Part shown: positions 36,188-45,405 of the stretch, in pieces | How the letters are laid out: the number at the start of each line of letters is the position of its first letter | Position numbering within the stretch: position 1 is the stretch's first letter | Source of the DNA: Sulfurospirillum tamanense | Lineage (GTDB): Bacteria > Campylobacterota > Campylobacteria > Campylobacterales > Campylobacteraceae | DNA length: 64,000 nucleotides | Assembly: GCF_016937535.1 (NCBI RefSeq) | Contig: NZ_JAFHKK010000008.1 | Location: forward strand, 23,292 to 87,291 | Reading direction: 5' to 3' | Position numbers and translations under genes: made by a program | Notes under the pieces: generated by a model | Databases searched by the model: none | Seen by the model: the letters and a program-made list of their open reading frames with translations, nothing else | What the model was told of the DNA's origin: nothing

Positions 36188-37083
36188 CAGAACTCTCTTT
36201 CAATCATCTGAATCACGACCTTATCTAGCCCCTCTACCCCTGTTTTGGCAATAGCTTCAAGGGCTTCTTTGCCAAGGCTTTTGGCGTGGTCGATTGCGCG
36301 CGCAAGAGCGCCTGTGGTGCGCATTTTTTCTTGAATCCACACCGCTTGATCGGGCGATAATACCACGCCAAAAAGCGAAAGGAGCACCGCCTTGTCTTGC
36401 GCATTTAATGCTTCATACATGTAAAGGTATGGCAAGGTTGTTTTTCCCTCGGCAAAATCATTCAACGCAGGTTTTCCCAACGTCTGGCTGTCTTGCGTGA
36501 TATCTAAAATGTCATCCACAACTTGAAAAGCAAGCCCCAGATTTCTCCCATACGTCGCAAAAGGTTCCCATGGTTTTCCCACAAGTTGCGCTGCTGCTTT
36601 TGCGCTGGCTTCAATGAGCGAAGCGGTTTTGTTGTAAATCATCTGGTCATACGCCGTTTTATCAGTGTGAAAGGCTTGGGAAAGTTCCACGTCTTGAAGT
36701 TCACCAAGACTTAACAAAGCAACCGCATTAGAAATTGTTTGGGCAACCGCAGAAGGAAGGGCGCAAAGTTCAAAAAACCCTTTGGAGTAAAGAATATCGC
36801 CTAGCATAATGGCGGTTTTGTTGCCAAAGCAGGCATTAACAGAATCCACCCCGCGTCGCGTAAGCGCGTCGTCAATCACATCATCGTGCAACAAACTTGC
36901 CGCATGAATCAGCTCCACAATGGCCGCTAACTTCACCGCATCAGGATGCGCACCAGCAATTCTTAAAATCAACTTCGCCCGAAGCCGTTTTCCACTGGGG
37001 ACACTTTCGTACAAAGCACACACCCGTGCATCGCCCAAAGAAGCGACGATTTCCCCCATCGTTTTTTCTACTGATTCAAGCAC
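36187..37083 (-). CDS. ispB: polyprenyl diphosphate synthase (trans-isoprenyl type)
   Basis: This 298-residue chain-elongating prenyl transferase makes the isoprenoid tail of menaquinone. Signature motifs are the first Asp-rich motif LLHDDVIDDALTRRG (near residue 65), GNKTAIMLGDILYSK, KTASLIEASAKAAAQLVG, and the second Asp-rich motif LAFQVVDDILDITQDS (near residue 175). The product chain length cannot be read from sequence. It is in line with hemA and the two small Campylobacterota genes upstream. Its stop shares one base with the hemA start. Confidence 0.92.
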   Translation of the reverse strand: MLESVEKTMGEIVASLGDARVCALYESVPSGKRLRAKLILRIAGAHPDAVKLAAIVELIHAASLLHDDVIDDALTRRGVDSVNACFGNKTAIMLGDILYSKGFFELCALPSAVAQTISNAVALLSLGELQDVELSQAFHTDKTAYDQMIYNKTASLIEASAKAAAQLVGKPWEPFATYGRNLGLAFQVVDDILDITQDSQTLGKPALNDFAEGKTTLPYLYMYEALNAQDKAVLLSLFGVVLSPDQAVWIQEKMRTTGALARAIDHAKSLGKEALEAIAKTGVEGLDKVVIQMIEREF

Positions 37084-37539
37084 CTATTCATTCCGCCTTG
37101 TTCTAGGATCATCAAACTCAATCAAAACACGCTTTTGCCTATCTTCAATATACACTTCTAGAAATGCCACTTTTTTCTCTGTATCAAAATCTTCAAACAC
37201 TAACCACAACGCTGTCTTTCCTGCAATCCTATTAGCAGGATCAAACAACAAAGGCTCCCGCACTACCTCAAGACCACGGCGCAAGGAAAGAGTGTGTTGC
37301 TTAGGAAACCCCCGAAAATGCGTGTGCACAATCAGATTGGTTGTATCGTACAGCGTCCAAGAGAAGCGGTACTCTTCGCGTCCTCCGTTGACTTCGTCTT
37401 TTAAATGCTCAGGGTAAACAAATACACTCGCCCATTCGTCTTTTTCAAGCACGAAACGGTATTGGTGTGCCCATTCAACTTTTGCATGAAGAGAAAGTGT
37501 CAAAGCTGCGAGTAGCAACCCTTTAAAAAGGTTATTCAT
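37084..37539 (-). CDS. exported protein of unknown function
   Basis: This 151-residue protein has a signal peptide (MNNLFKGLLLAALTLSLHA, cleaved near residue 19), so it is periplasmic. The mature part is rich in charged residues and beta-strand-like segments (RFVLEKDEWASVFVYPEHL, RFSWTLYDTTNLIVHTHFRG, TALWLVFEDFDTEKKV). I do not recognise a domain. The gene lies between DUF2018 and ispB on the same strand and overlaps DUF2018 by eight bases, as in Campylobacter operons of this kind. It is probably real. Confidence 0.75.
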   Translation of the reverse strand: MNNLFKGLLLAALTLSLHAKVEWAHQYRFVLEKDEWASVFVYPEHLKDEVNGGREEYRFSWTLYDTTNLIVHTHFRGFPKQHTLSLRRGLEVVREPLLFDPANRIAGKTALWLVFEDFDTEKKVAFLEVYIEDRQKRVLIEFDDPRTRRNE

Positions 37540-37813
37540 TTTGGGTTAAAATATCTCCCACGAGGTTGATATACATGTCCGTCTTTCCTGCTTCCAAATC
37601 ATCTTGGCGCTCATACTTAAACGCCTTAACAAGAGATTCTAAAGACTCATCCTCCCCTAGGCGTTCACTTAACAACGTCTCTATGGCTAGGTGTCGGTCT
37701 AAAAAGAGATCAAATTCATGTTCTACAACACTGCGGTTTGCATGTAATAATATGTCAAAAAATTTTGATTTAGGGGAACCCAAAAAAGGGTCATTTTCGT
37801 CTACTTTTAACAT
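37532..37813 (-). CDS. DUF2018 family protein
   Basis: This 93-residue protein begins MLKVDENDPFLGSPKSKFFD and contains ILLHANRSVVEHEFDLFLDR and LAIETLLSERLGEDESLE. This matches DUF2018, a small helical family of Campylobacterota. Function is unknown. It is the first gene of the operon running to the CNNM gene (28.8 kb). A -10 box TATAAT lies at 37838-37843 on the minus strand. Its end overlaps the next gene by eight bases. Confidence 0.82.
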   Translation of the reverse strand: MLKVDENDPFLGSPKSKFFDILLHANRSVVEHEFDLFLDRHLAIETLLSERLGEDESLESLVKAFKYERQDDLEAGKTDMYINLVGDILTQNE

Positions 37814-38107
37814 GTGTCTCCATTAATTAAAGGTTGGATTATAGCACATCATATCTTGCATTAGCCAAAAAGCCAAAACCTTGTTTTTTAGGCAGACAAA
37901 GTGGCAAAACAGAAGAAAAATGGCAACAAAAACCTTAGCGTGATTATCTGAATATTTGGTAAATATACCCCATTTTTATCATAAAACTAGGCTATGAAAA
38001 ACAAACAACTAAAATCAAAAAAAAGATAATTAATGAATAAAAATAGGGGCAAAAAAACCCTTAAATACGATATTTACATAAAAAAATACAAATTATTTTA
38101 TGTAATA
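37814..38107. other. 294-bp intergenic region upstream of the DUF2018-ispB-hem operon
   Basis: This is noncoding and AT-rich. On the minus strand, TATAAT at 37838-37843 is a strong -10 that would start the DUF2018 transcript at about 37831. The rest (about 37900-38107) holds A/T tracts and no open frame or clear hairpin. The gene at 38108 ends here, and its terminator was not identified. Confidence 0.55.
37838..37843 (-). promoter_or_regulatory. -10 box of the DUF2018-to-CNNM operon
   Basis: TATAAT, preceded by GTGC, is an exact -10 hexamer. The DUF2018 ATG is 25 bases downstream. It likely drives the nine-gene run through ispB, hemA, proS, hemC and ubiD. No -35 hexamer stands out. Confidence 0.55.
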
Positions 38108-38473
38108 TTAATACCCATCATCGTAGATTTTGGAGCGGTGTTTGTTTTTTTTGTAGCTGCTAGTTGTTTTGAGTTTTTGAATAGCATTGGCTTCTTTTAA
38201 TAGCACCTGCAACACAACCTCTTTTTCTTGAGGATTTTTGATGGTTTCTAGTACAAAATTGACATAATCTTCCAAGGCGCGCGTATAGGGTGAATCAAGA
38301 GAAACAGCAGGGACTTTACTTAGTACAGTATAATTTTTTTGCATCCTGAGTATAAAAAGTTCTAAATTAAAATCCTCACGTTTTAGTAGTGCGGCCGCGG
38401 ATTTAACAAATCTTTCTAAGGCACGCACATATTTCACGCGCTGCTCTTTTTCTTGTATATGAAAAGGTTTCAA
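38108..38473 (-). CDS. small helical protein of unknown function
   Basis: This 121-residue protein is lysine-rich and mostly helical (VKYVRALERFVKSAAALLKRED, YVNFVLETIKNPQEKEVVLQ), with a basic C-terminal tail KKNKHRSKIYDDGY. I see no motif. The start is TTG 38473, since no ATG is in reach. An AAGG lies eight bases upstream, supplied by the end of a TTACATGTAA repeat (38484-38493). A later GTG is also possible. It is divergent from metY with a 150-bp gap. The gene is plausible but without recognised family. Confidence 0.55.
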   Translation of the reverse strand: MKPFHIQEKEQRVKYVRALERFVKSAAALLKREDFNLELFILRMQKNYTVLSKVPAVSLDSPYTRALEDYVNFVLETIKNPQEKEVVLQVLLKEANAIQKLKTTSSYKKNKHRSKIYDDGY

Positions 38474-38561
38474 TGGTTTTGCCTTACATGTAAAGATTTT
38501 TGTCTATTATACCACTCTCTTTACTTTTTCTCTTTAATCTTGACTACTCTTATTAATTTAC

Positions 38562-38590
38562 TTGACATTATCAAAGAACTTTACTATACT
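38562..38590 (+). promoter_or_regulatory. consensus sigma-70 promoter of metY-rrf2-cysK
   Basis: TTGACA (38562-38567) and TATACT (38585-38590) are spaced by 17 bases, close to the ideal sigma-70 promoter. Transcription would start near 38597, 30 bases before the metY ATG. The Rrf2 protein encoded downstream probably acts here, as CymR-like regulators do. The promoter is seen directly; its control is inferred. Confidence 0.75.
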
Positions 38591-38626
38591 TTCATCAATA
38601 CTTCAATTTTAAACAAAGGAAACCAC

Positions 38627-39889
38627 ATGACGCAAGAAACACAGGCACTGCATTCTGGGTACGATAAGGCGGCTTTTGGAACCATGGCTGTGCCACTTTA
38701 TCAAACCACAGCGTACGATTTTGGTAGTCTTGAAACCGCCGCTAACCGCTTTGCTCTTCGGGAGCTTGGGCCTATTTATACGCGTCTTAACAACCCAACC
38801 ACTGAGATTTTGGAATCACGCATGGCGGCCCTAGAGGGAGGCAGTGCGGCTCTTGCTACAGCAAGTGGGCAATCTGCTATCTTTTATGCCATTGCCAACC
38901 TCGCCAAAGCGGGCGATAACATCCTTGTGGCAAAGAAAATTTACGGAGGTGCTACCACCCTCCTAACCCACACCTTTAAACAATTTGGCGTTACCGCAAA
39001 ACTATTTGATAGCGATAAAGCAGAAGATCTAGAAGGCTTGATTGATGCGTCCACAAAGGCCATTTTCTTTGAATCCCTTTCCAACCCACACATCTCTATC
39101 AGTGAGTTTGACACCATCGTGCAAGTCGCTCAAAAACACGGCATTGTGACCGTTTGTGACAACACCGTTGCTACACCTATTTTGTGCCAACCCCTTAGCC
39201 TTGGTGTCGACGTAGTCGTCCACAGTGCGAGCAAGTACATCAACGGCCAAGGCACGGCTATAGGTGGCATCATCACAGAGCGCAAAGGACTAAATGATTT
39301 GCTCATCGACAACCCCCGCTACCCCCAATTTAACGAACCGGATGAGAGTTATCATGGCCTTGTGTACGCACAACTTCCTTTTCCGTTATTTACCTTGCGC
39401 GCCCGCTTGTCGCTCATTCGCGACATTGGAGCAGCCATCTCGCCTTTTAATTCGTGGCTCTTGATTCAAGGCCTTGAAACCCTTTTTGTGCGCATCAAAG
39501 CCCACAGCGAAAGTGCGCTAAAAGTAGCGCAATACCTACACGAACATCCTAGTGTTACCCTAGTGGGCTACCCAGGACTTCATAGCGACGCACACCACGC
39601 AAAACTCAACCGTTATTTTAAATTCCCTCATGCTTCAGGGCTTATCCATGTCGAACTTGAGAGTGAAGAACTTGCCAAACGCCTCGTCAATGAGACCAAA
39701 ATCTTTAGTGTCGTAGTCAACATTGGAGATTCTAAGTCACTCATAACACACCCCGCAAGCACCACACACCAACAAGTTTCTGCAACTGAATTGGAAGCTT
39801 CAGGAGTCAACAACCGTGTCGTTCGCCTAAGCATTGGCCTAGAAAACACTGATGATCTCATCAACGACATCGCATCGGTATTAGGATAA
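38627..39889 (+). CDS. metY: O-acetylhomoserine sulfhydrylase family PLP enzyme
   Basis: This 420-residue PLP-dependent enzyme of the Cys/Met metabolism family condenses O-acetylhomoserine (or the acetylserine analogue) with sulfide. I start it at ATG 38627 (MTQETQALHSGYDKAAFGTM), with AAAGGAAACCAC upstream; the frame is open 58 codons further. Signatures are YTRLNNPTTEILESRMAALEGG, SGQSAIFYAIANLA, VCDNTVATPILCQPLSLG and VHSASKYINGQGTAIGG, where the Lys binds PLP. With Rrf2 and CysK downstream it forms a sulfur-assimilation operon. Campylobacterota often use such enzymes for homocysteine synthesis. Confidence 0.94.
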   Translation: MTQETQALHSGYDKAAFGTMAVPLYQTTAYDFGSLETAANRFALRELGPIYTRLNNPTTEILESRMAALEGGSAALATASGQSAIFYAIANLAKAGDNILVAKKIYGGATTLLTHTFKQFGVTAKLFDSDKAEDLEGLIDASTKAIFFESLSNPHISISEFDTIVQVAQKHGIVTVCDNTVATPILCQPLSLGVDVVVHSASKYINGQGTAIGGIITERKGLNDLLIDNPRYPQFNEPDESYHGLVYAQLPFPLFTLRARLSLIRDIGAAISPFNSWLLIQGLETLFVRIKAHSESALKVAQYLHEHPSVTLVGYPGLHSDAHHAKLNRYFKFPHASGLIHVELESEELAKRLVNETKIFSVVVNIGDSKSLITHPASTTHQQVSATELEASGVNNRVVRLSIGLENTDDLINDIASVLG

Positions 39890-39892
39890 CCC

Positions 39893-40306
39893 ATGGCACT
39901 CATTTCTTCGAAAGGCGCTTATGGACTTCGCGCCATGTACGAACTCTCGCTCGCACAAGAAAACACGCCCGTGCAAATTAAACACATCGCCGCCAAAACG
40001 GGGTTGTCCCAAAATTACCTTGAGCAACTCCTTAGCATCTTGCGTCGGGCGGGTTTAGTGGAGAGTATTCGCGGTGCCCACGGGGGCTATCACCTCGCCA
40101 AACCCGCGGAAGCTATCATTGTCGGGGAGATTTTGGAGGTTTTAGAGGGAGAACTTCAAATCCTTAACCAAGGGGGGCAAAACGACCCTCTGGTTCTATT
40201 TTACGAAACATGCCACGAGCGGTTGGTGGAGATTTTCAACCTCCCTCTTTCCGCATTGCAGCAGTACCACGAACGCCTTTTGGGCCAACTTCACTACACG
40301 ATTTAA
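39893..40306 (+). CDS. Rrf2-family regulator (CymR-like)
   Basis: This 137-residue winged-helix regulator starts [20 protein letters not shown]. The HTH is [32 protein letters not shown], followed by the family [21 protein letters not shown]. IscR-type cluster cysteines are absent: only one Cys (near residue 107) is present, so it is a CymR-like, non-Fe-S member. The neighbours metY and cysK suggest it is the cysteine-supply regulator, perhaps acting with CysK as in Bacillus. It is encoded three bases after metY. Confidence 0.88.
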   Translation: MALISSKGAYGLRAMYELSLAQENTPVQIKHIAAKTGLSQNYLEQLLSILRRAGLVESIRGAHGGYHLAKPAEAIIVGEILEVLEGELQILNQGGQNDPLVLFYETCHERLVEIFNLPLSALQQYHERLLGQLHYTI

Positions 40307-40316
40307 AGGACAAACC

Positions 40317-41225
40317 ATGCCTATTGCATCCAATATTACAGAACTTATCGGCAAGACCCCACTGCTTAAACTCAACCACGTGAACGACCACGCCACCATC
40401 CTTGGTAAGTGCGAGTTTTTAAATCCTACTCATTCAGTCAAAGACCGCATCGCTTACAGCATGATAAAAGCGGGGATTGATGCGGGGAAAATTGACAAAA
40501 ACACCAGCATCATCGAGCCCACCAGTGGCAACACGGGCATCGGTCTTGCGATGGTGTGCGCCTCTTTGGGCCTCAAACTCACCCTGACCATGCCAAGCTC
40601 CATGAGCATTGAACGGCGCAAACTCCTCAAAGCCCTTGGCGCGGAACTTGTGCTCACCGAACCCGAATTTGGCATGAAGGGGGCTGTTGATAAAGCCAAA
40701 GAGTTGGCTCTTGCTACGCCTAATTCTTACGTCCCTCAACAGTTTGCAAATCCCGCAAATCCCGCTATCCATGAAACAACAACCGCCAAGGAAATCTGGG
40801 AAGACACTGAGGGAAAAGTAGATATCTTTGTAGCTGCTGTTGGCACAGGAGGAACGATTACGGGTGTTGGAAACATTCTAAAGGCCCACAATCCCAACAT
40901 CAAAATCATTGCCGTTGAGCCCAACCTTTCGCCTGTTTTAAGCGGCGGCAACCCAGGGCCACACAAGATTCAAGGCATTGGAGCAGGCTTTGTACCCGAG
41001 GTGCTAGACACTGCTGTTTACGATGAGATTATCCAAGTTTCTTTTGAAGACGCCGTAGAAACCTCACGCAATTTAGCCCGAAAAGAAGGGTTACTGGTAG
41101 GCATCTCTGCAGGCGCTAACGTGTGGGCAAGCGCCCAAATAGCCCAGAAAAATCCTAGTAAAACCATCGTGACCATCTTGTGTGACACAGGAGAGCGTTA
41201 CCTTAGTACGGTTTTATACGAATAA
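40317..41225 (+). CDS. cysK: cysteine synthase (O-acetylserine sulfhydrylase)
   Basis: This 302-residue fold-type-II PLP enzyme makes cysteine from O-acetylserine and sulfide. It starts [20 protein letters not shown]. The PLP lysine is in [16 protein letters not shown], the substrate loop is [14 protein letters not shown], and the glycine-rich phosphate loop is [41 protein letters not shown] matches the cysteine-synthase C-terminal half. It is the third gene of the metY-rrf2-cysK operon, ten bases after rrf2, and ends at a perfect palindrome shared with truC. Confidence 0.95.
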   Translation: MPIASNITELIGKTPLLKLNHVNDHATILGKCEFLNPTHSVKDRIAYSMIKAGIDAGKIDKNTSIIEPTSGNTGIGLAMVCASLGLKLTLTMPSSMSIERRKLLKALGAELVLTEPEFGMKGAVDKAKELALATPNSYVPQQFANPANPAIHETTTAKEIWEDTEGKVDIFVAAVGTGGTITGVGNILKAHNPNIKIIAVEPNLSPVLSGGNPGPHKIQGIGAGFVPEVLDTAVYDEIIQVSFEDAVETSRNLARKEGLLVGISAGANVWASAQIAQKNPSKTIVTILCDTGERYLSTVLYE

Positions 41226-41233
41226 TCTTCCAC

Positions 41234-41255
41234 GGAGCCTTACATGTAAGGCTCC
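41234..41255. terminator. bidirectional palindrome between cysK and truC
   Basis: GGAGCC (41234-41239) plus TTACATGTAA plus GGCTCC (41250-41255) is a perfect 22-base palindrome between two convergent genes. The left half of the TTACATGTAA supplies the truC stop (TTA complement of TAA). It could fold in either transcript and end both. No T-run is present. Confidence 0.5.
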
Positions 41256-41989
41256 AACACCTCACGCCATCCGTTCATTTCACACACCTTTTGAAACATC
41301 TCATCCACCCCAGCACGCAGCACAAGCGTCTCTTTTGCATAGGGATGCGTAAAAGTTAAGTCTGCTGCGTGAAGCAACAAACGGCGGCACCCGTAATGCT
41401 CCCTTGCAAATTGATTATGCTCGCCACGCCCGTATTTTGTGTCACCCAAGATGGGGTGCGAAAGGTGCTTCATGTGGCGGCGTAATTGGTGTTTTCTGCC
41501 CGTTTGAGGACGCAACTCCACTAGCGAATAGCGCGCCGTCTCAAAACCTCCCACCGCGTGAGCAAGTTCTACCTGCGCCAATGGCGCAAACGCCGTGATG
41601 GCTTCTTGGGCTTCTTTGTCTTGGCGTGCGTGTTTGTCGGCGATTTTGTCCAACTTTTCCCGCAAAGGATGGTCCACGACTCCGACTTCGTTCACAAAAC
41701 CCCGCACGATGGCAAGGTAGGTTTTTTGAGGATGGTGCTCCATAAACTGTTCTCCAAGGCGCCTTGCAGTGAGCGCATCAAGGGCAAAAAGCAGCACCCC
41801 CGAAGTGGGTTTATCTAGCCGATGCACTGGAAAAACATGCTGCCCAATTTGGTCGCGCACCATTTGCAGGGCAAAAAATTGTTCATGGCGGTCAATCATC
41901 GACTTGTGCACGAGCAAGCCACTGGGCTTATTGACCGCCACAAGGCAGTCATCACGGTAGAGGATTTCAAGTTCTTTATTGGCCCACAT
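41240..41989 (-). CDS. truC: tRNA pseudouridine(65) synthase TruC-like
   Basis: This RluA-family pseudouridine synthase is 249 residues from ATG 41989 (MWANKELEILYRDDCLVAVNKP). GGAGAACTA lies just upstream; the frame is open 13 codons before. The catalytic motif is HRLDKPTSGVLLFALDA. EILYRDDCLVAVNKPSGLLVHKS, MVRDQIGQHVFPVHRLD, the PHRxxxRR-like TGRKHQLRRHMKHLSHPILGDTKYG and AREHYGCRRLLLHA are close to E. coli TruC. The protein ends in the last codons of the palindrome that also closes cysK. Confidence 0.88.
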   Translation of the reverse strand: MWANKELEILYRDDCLVAVNKPSGLLVHKSMIDRHEQFFALQMVRDQIGQHVFPVHRLDKPTSGVLLFALDALTARRLGEQFMEHHPQKTYLAIVRGFVNEVGVVDHPLREKLDKIADKHARQDKEAQEAITAFAPLAQVELAHAVGGFETARYSLVELRPQTGRKHQLRRHMKHLSHPILGDTKYGRGEHNQFAREHYGCRRLLLHAADLTFTHPYAKETLVLRAGVDEMFQKVCEMNGWREVLEPYM

Positions 41990-42219
41990 TAGTTCTCCAA
42001 AATACAATGCAAATAATTTTGATGCCATTGTAGCAAGAAAACAGACTTTTGAGTTAAAGTAATGGCATACATTTATTTTTACTTTTAAAGTATTTAATAC
42101 GACTTTAAAAGTAACTTTTGGCTGCAGATTGCTTTACATGTAATGCTCTTTGTGTCTAAAAATTAACCAAAAAAACAAATCTTCCTGTGTTAAAATTCAT
42201 CCTTTAAAGGAATTTAAAC

Positions 42220-43419
42220 ATGGTTACTGCACTGATTGAAACAGATAGTATTTGCATATTTTTTCAGCCCATCGTCTCCATTCGTCACGCAAAAGTGATT
42301 GGACTTGAGGCACTAGCAAGAGCCTATGACGCACAAAGCGAACTAATCGCACCGAGTTTTTTGTTTGCCCAAGCCAAAAAAGAAGGGGCTTCGTTTGAGC
42401 TCGATAAATTTGTTCGTAAAAAAGCTATTCAAGCTTTTGTTCCCCACTATCATGCCGATACGGGCTTGTTTTTATTTCTTAATTTTGAATCCCATCTTCT
42501 TGATCAAAAGCTCGATTTTAGTGCTTTTGAATTTGACAAAATAGTTGCGGAGCTTGGCATTCCTCCCCGTAGCGTTGTGTTGGAAATCAAAGAAGACGAG
42601 GTCCAAAACAGCCACCATCTAAAACTCTTTTGTGAACATTACCGCAACCTTGGGTTTATCATTGCTTTGGATGATTTTGGCGCAGGGAGTTCTACGTTTG
42701 ACCGCCTTGCCATTGTGCGCCCCAACATTGTCAAACTTGACCGCTCTTTGGTGTTTAACCTGCACCAAAATTTTATCCATCAAGAAATCTTAAAAGCGAT
42801 TACCAACATGTGTTTTAACATTGGGGCACTAGTTTTGTGTGAAGGAGTAGAGTCCGAAGAAGAAATTTTAAAAGCGTTGCGCTTTGATGTGGATATTTTT
42901 CAAGGTTTTTGGTTTGCCAAACCCTCATCCACTGCCCCCTCTTCTCCTTTGTTGTTTCAAAAAATCCAACACGTAGGCAACATTCACTCCGAACACGCAA
43001 AACTTAGTCTTCACAAAAAAACACAACTTATTCGCATTGCCACTAAACATGCTCAAACCATTATTGAAAAAATATCTACCAGTACGACCGAGGATTTACG
43101 CAACTATCTTTGTCAAGCAGACGATTTGGAAGCTATTTACCGCATCGATGCTACCACGGGCTTGCAAATTGGTCAAACTATTATCGACATTTCAGGCGGA
43201 TGCTTCTTTCAGCCTGCCAAAGAGGGGGATAACCACTCCCTTAAGGAGTATTTTTACATCACTAAAGAATCACAGCGCCGTAATTTTTTGAGTCAAAAAT
43301 ATATTTCACAAGCCTCGGGAGCCATGTGCCGCACCTTTGCCCAAGTGTTCAAAAAAGACGGACGCGAACAAATCCTCTGTCTTGACCTCAAAGCAAGTGC
43401 TTTTTTGGCAACCTCCTAG
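42220..43419 (+). CDS. EAL-domain protein with C-terminal sensor-like region
   Basis: The EAL phosphodiesterase domain is N-terminal (residues about 1-235), and a C-terminal region of about 160 residues may be a Cache/PDC-like ligand-binding domain (IYRIDATTGLQIGQTIID, SLKEYFYITKESQRRN). The motif is LEALARA (E30-A31-L32). DDFGAGSSTFDRL and EGVESEEE are present, but the metal-binding NESH/N and ExTE sites are partly changed: VLEIKEDEV replaces the usual FEITE. It may be a weak or inactive c-di-GMP hydrolase. No membrane segment. The ATG has AAAGGAATTTAAAC upstream. The last four bases overlap the kefB stop. Confidence 0.82.
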   Translation: MVTALIETDSICIFFQPIVSIRHAKVIGLEALARAYDAQSELIAPSFLFAQAKKEGASFELDKFVRKKAIQAFVPHYHADTGLFLFLNFESHLLDQKLDFSAFEFDKIVAELGIPPRSVVLEIKEDEVQNSHHLKLFCEHYRNLGFIIALDDFGAGSSTFDRLAIVRPNIVKLDRSLVFNLHQNFIHQEILKAITNMCFNIGALVLCEGVESEEEILKALRFDVDIFQGFWFAKPSSTAPSSPLLFQKIQHVGNIHSEHAKLSLHKKTQLIRIATKHAQTIIEKISTSTTEDLRNYLCQADDLEAIYRIDATTGLQIGQTIIDISGGCFFQPAKEGDNHSLKEYFYITKESQRRNFLSQKYISQASGAMCRTFAQVFKKDGREQILCLDLKASAFLATS

Positions 43420-45026
43420 GATTTTTCCATGCGACACTGAAGTGCTTCGTGAATGAGGGCCTTGGCGGTCTCTCTGCCCTCGTTCACAATATGCCCCACT
43501 TCAAGACTTTCTATCAATTTTTTCTCCTCAAAATCCGCCACCCGCACCACAAGATTAACAGACGCCTTGAAGCCCTTAATGGCTTCACATATCAAGCGTA
43601 GCTTGTGTTCATTATGCACCGCCACAATCACTGCAGCAGAAGTTCCCACAGAAGCGGCTTCAAGGATGCTCTTGTGGCTAGCATTTCCAAAAAAAACAGG
43701 CTCATTTCGTGCTCGACCTAGTTGCACCAAGCTAATATCGTGCTCAATCACAAGATAAGGAATGCTACGCTTTTTAAGACGGTAAACAATTTCTTGTCCA
43801 AGTTTTCCGTAACCACACACCACGATGTGATTTTTAACCTCCGAAGAAACCACGCGGTATTCATCAGCAAAGGTTGCGGGTGCCAAAATATCAGCAATCC
43901 ATCGCACGTGGCGCAAGATAAGCGGGGTGAGCAGCATCGACACTACCACCATCATAATCAGCACTTGTGCCATTTGTGGCGGAATGATGGCGTTAGCGCG
44001 GGCAAGTTCAAACACTGCCAAAGAAAACTCGCCCACCTGAGAGATACTAATAGCCGTTTGTAGGGCAATGCGGCGGTTTTGAACCACACGTAAAATCCCA
44101 AAAATAATCACCGCCTTAATCACCATTACGGCAACAATAACTCCAAAAATCACTTCCCAGTACGCCGCCAACACCGCCACATCCACCTGAAGTCCCACGG
44201 TGATAAAAAATAATCCCAACAACAAATCCCGAAAAGGAATCAAATCTGCTTCAATCTGGTACTTAAACTTTGTTTCAGCAATCATCATGCCCGCCACAAA
44301 AGCGCCTAATGAGTAGGTAAACCCAAAAGCATGCGCAAGGTACGACGCTCCAATCACTAAAAACAAAATAGTAGCCACAAAGGTTTCTTCCGAATCTGTC
44401 GCCACTACATGTAAAAGAAGATGATTAAGAAGGTATTTCCCCACAACAAATAAGAGTAAAAGCACAATCGTCGCACTCACTACTGTCTCTTGCAATAGCG
44501 TACTAATAGAGGTTGTTTCAGCGGCAAAAATCGTAATCATTAAAAGAAGAGGAATCACCGCAATATCTTGGAAGAGTAAAATTCCAAGAGATTTTCGTCC
44601 ATAAGTGGTATGAATATCGCCGCTGTCGTTTAACACTTTTAACACAATCGCCGTTGAAGAAAGGGCAAGAGCAAAGCCGATGATGATGGCGCTTTTTTGC
44701 TCAATTCCAAACACATATTGCGCTCCAAGGGAGTAGATGCCACCGCTAATAGCCACCTGTAAAAAACCATTAACAAAGACCTCTTTTTTCATGGCAATAA
44801 GGTGCTTGATGGAAAACTCCAGCCCAATCGTAAACATCAAAAAGACAATGCCAAACTCAGCCACATGGGTTAAGTCTGCGTTGCCATGCAAGTCAAACAC
44901 TTGCGCAATCACAGCACCCGTTGCGATATAGCCAATAATCGTAGGAATGTTAAACCGTTTTAGGAGCACATTTAACGCCACAGCCAATGCCACAGCAATT
45001 AAAAAAATACTCAGAAACGATTCCAC
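43416..45026 (-). CDS. kefB: KefB/KefC-type monovalent cation:proton antiporter with TrkA-N domain
   Basis: This 536-residue CPA2 antiporter has about 12 membrane segments in residues 1-380 (FSIFLIAVALAVALNVLL, LSSTAIVLKVLNDSGDIHT, SLGILLFQDIAVIPLLLMI, YSLGAFVAGMMIAETKFKYQIE). A cytoplasmic RCK/TrkA-N nucleotide-binding domain follows, starting HIVVCGYGKLGQEIVYRLKKR (near residue 405). It probably exports K+ or Na+ in exchange for H+. The Kef name is by family resemblance. It lies three bases after hspR on the minus strand. In C. jejuni the same order kefB-hspR-cbpA-htrA is seen, as I recall. Confidence 0.88.
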   Translation of the reverse strand: MESFLSIFLIAVALAVALNVLLKRFNIPTIIGYIATGAVIAQVFDLHGNADLTHVAEFGIVFLMFTIGLEFSIKHLIAMKKEVFVNGFLQVAISGGIYSLGAQYVFGIEQKSAIIIGFALALSSTAIVLKVLNDSGDIHTTYGRKSLGILLFQDIAVIPLLLMITIFAAETTSISTLLQETVVSATIVLLLLFVVGKYLLNHLLLHVVATDSEETFVATILFLVIGASYLAHAFGFTYSLGAFVAGMMIAETKFKYQIEADLIPFRDLLLGLFFITVGLQVDVAVLAAYWEVIFGVIVAVMVIKAVIIFGILRVVQNRRIALQTAISISQVGEFSLAVFELARANAIIPPQMAQVLIMMVVVSMLLTPLILRHVRWIADILAPATFADEYRVVSSEVKNHIVVCGYGKLGQEIVYRLKKRSIPYLVIEHDISLVQLGRARNEPVFFGNASHKSILEAASVGTSAAVIVAVHNEHKLRLICEAIKGFKASVNLVVRVADFEEKKLIESLEVGHIVNEGRETAKALIHEALQCRMEKS

Positions 45027-45029
45027 GCG

Positions 45030-45404
45030 CTACTCGCCAAAAAGAATGATTTCGTAAGTGTTTTTGCGCTTAACAAGAGAGTTTTGAGGAGGAACAGTGC
45101 CACGCTGGCTTACCTTGGAAACCTCAACGCGCAACTCTTCGATAAGCACTTCGTATTCGTCGATTTTTTCTTTAAGTTGCAACACCACATCCACACCTGC
45201 TAGGTTTACGCCCAAATCACGCGTAAGGCGCAAAATCATTTTAATCCTATCGATATCGCGTTGGGAATACAACCGCATTTTGCCATCAGTACGCGAAGGC
45301 AACACAAGTCCTTCACGCTCATATTGCCTCAGGGTTTGGGGGTGAATGCTAAGCACTTTAGCCACCACGCTAATCAAATAGACCGGCTCATCATACGTAT
45401 GCAT
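45030..45404 (-). CDS. hspR: heat-shock repressor HspR (MerR family)
   Basis: This 124-residue MerR-like repressor has YLISVVAKVLSIHPQTLRQYEREGLVLP, the HspR HTH and wing, then RLYSQRDIDRIKMILRLTRDLGVNLAGVDVVL. It ends in a coiled coil (residues about 80-100). In Helicobacter and Campylobacter HspR represses chaperone genes at HAIR operators. One such site sits on the cbpA promoter (46338-46358). The gene is two bases after cbpA in the same transcript, so it is autoregulated. Confidence 0.93.
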   Translation of the reverse strand: MHTYDEPVYLISVVAKVLSIHPQTLRQYEREGLVLPSRTDGKMRLYSQRDIDRIKMILRLTRDLGVNLAGVDVVLQLKEKIDEYEVLIEELRVEVSKVSQRGTVPPQNSLVKRKNTYEIILFGE

Positions 45405-45405
45405 T

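Noticed and set aside
42220..43419. The EAL protein as a pseudogene because of its changed motifs
   Set aside because: The reading frame is intact and the fold-defining residues are present; an inactive or sensory EAL domain is more likely.
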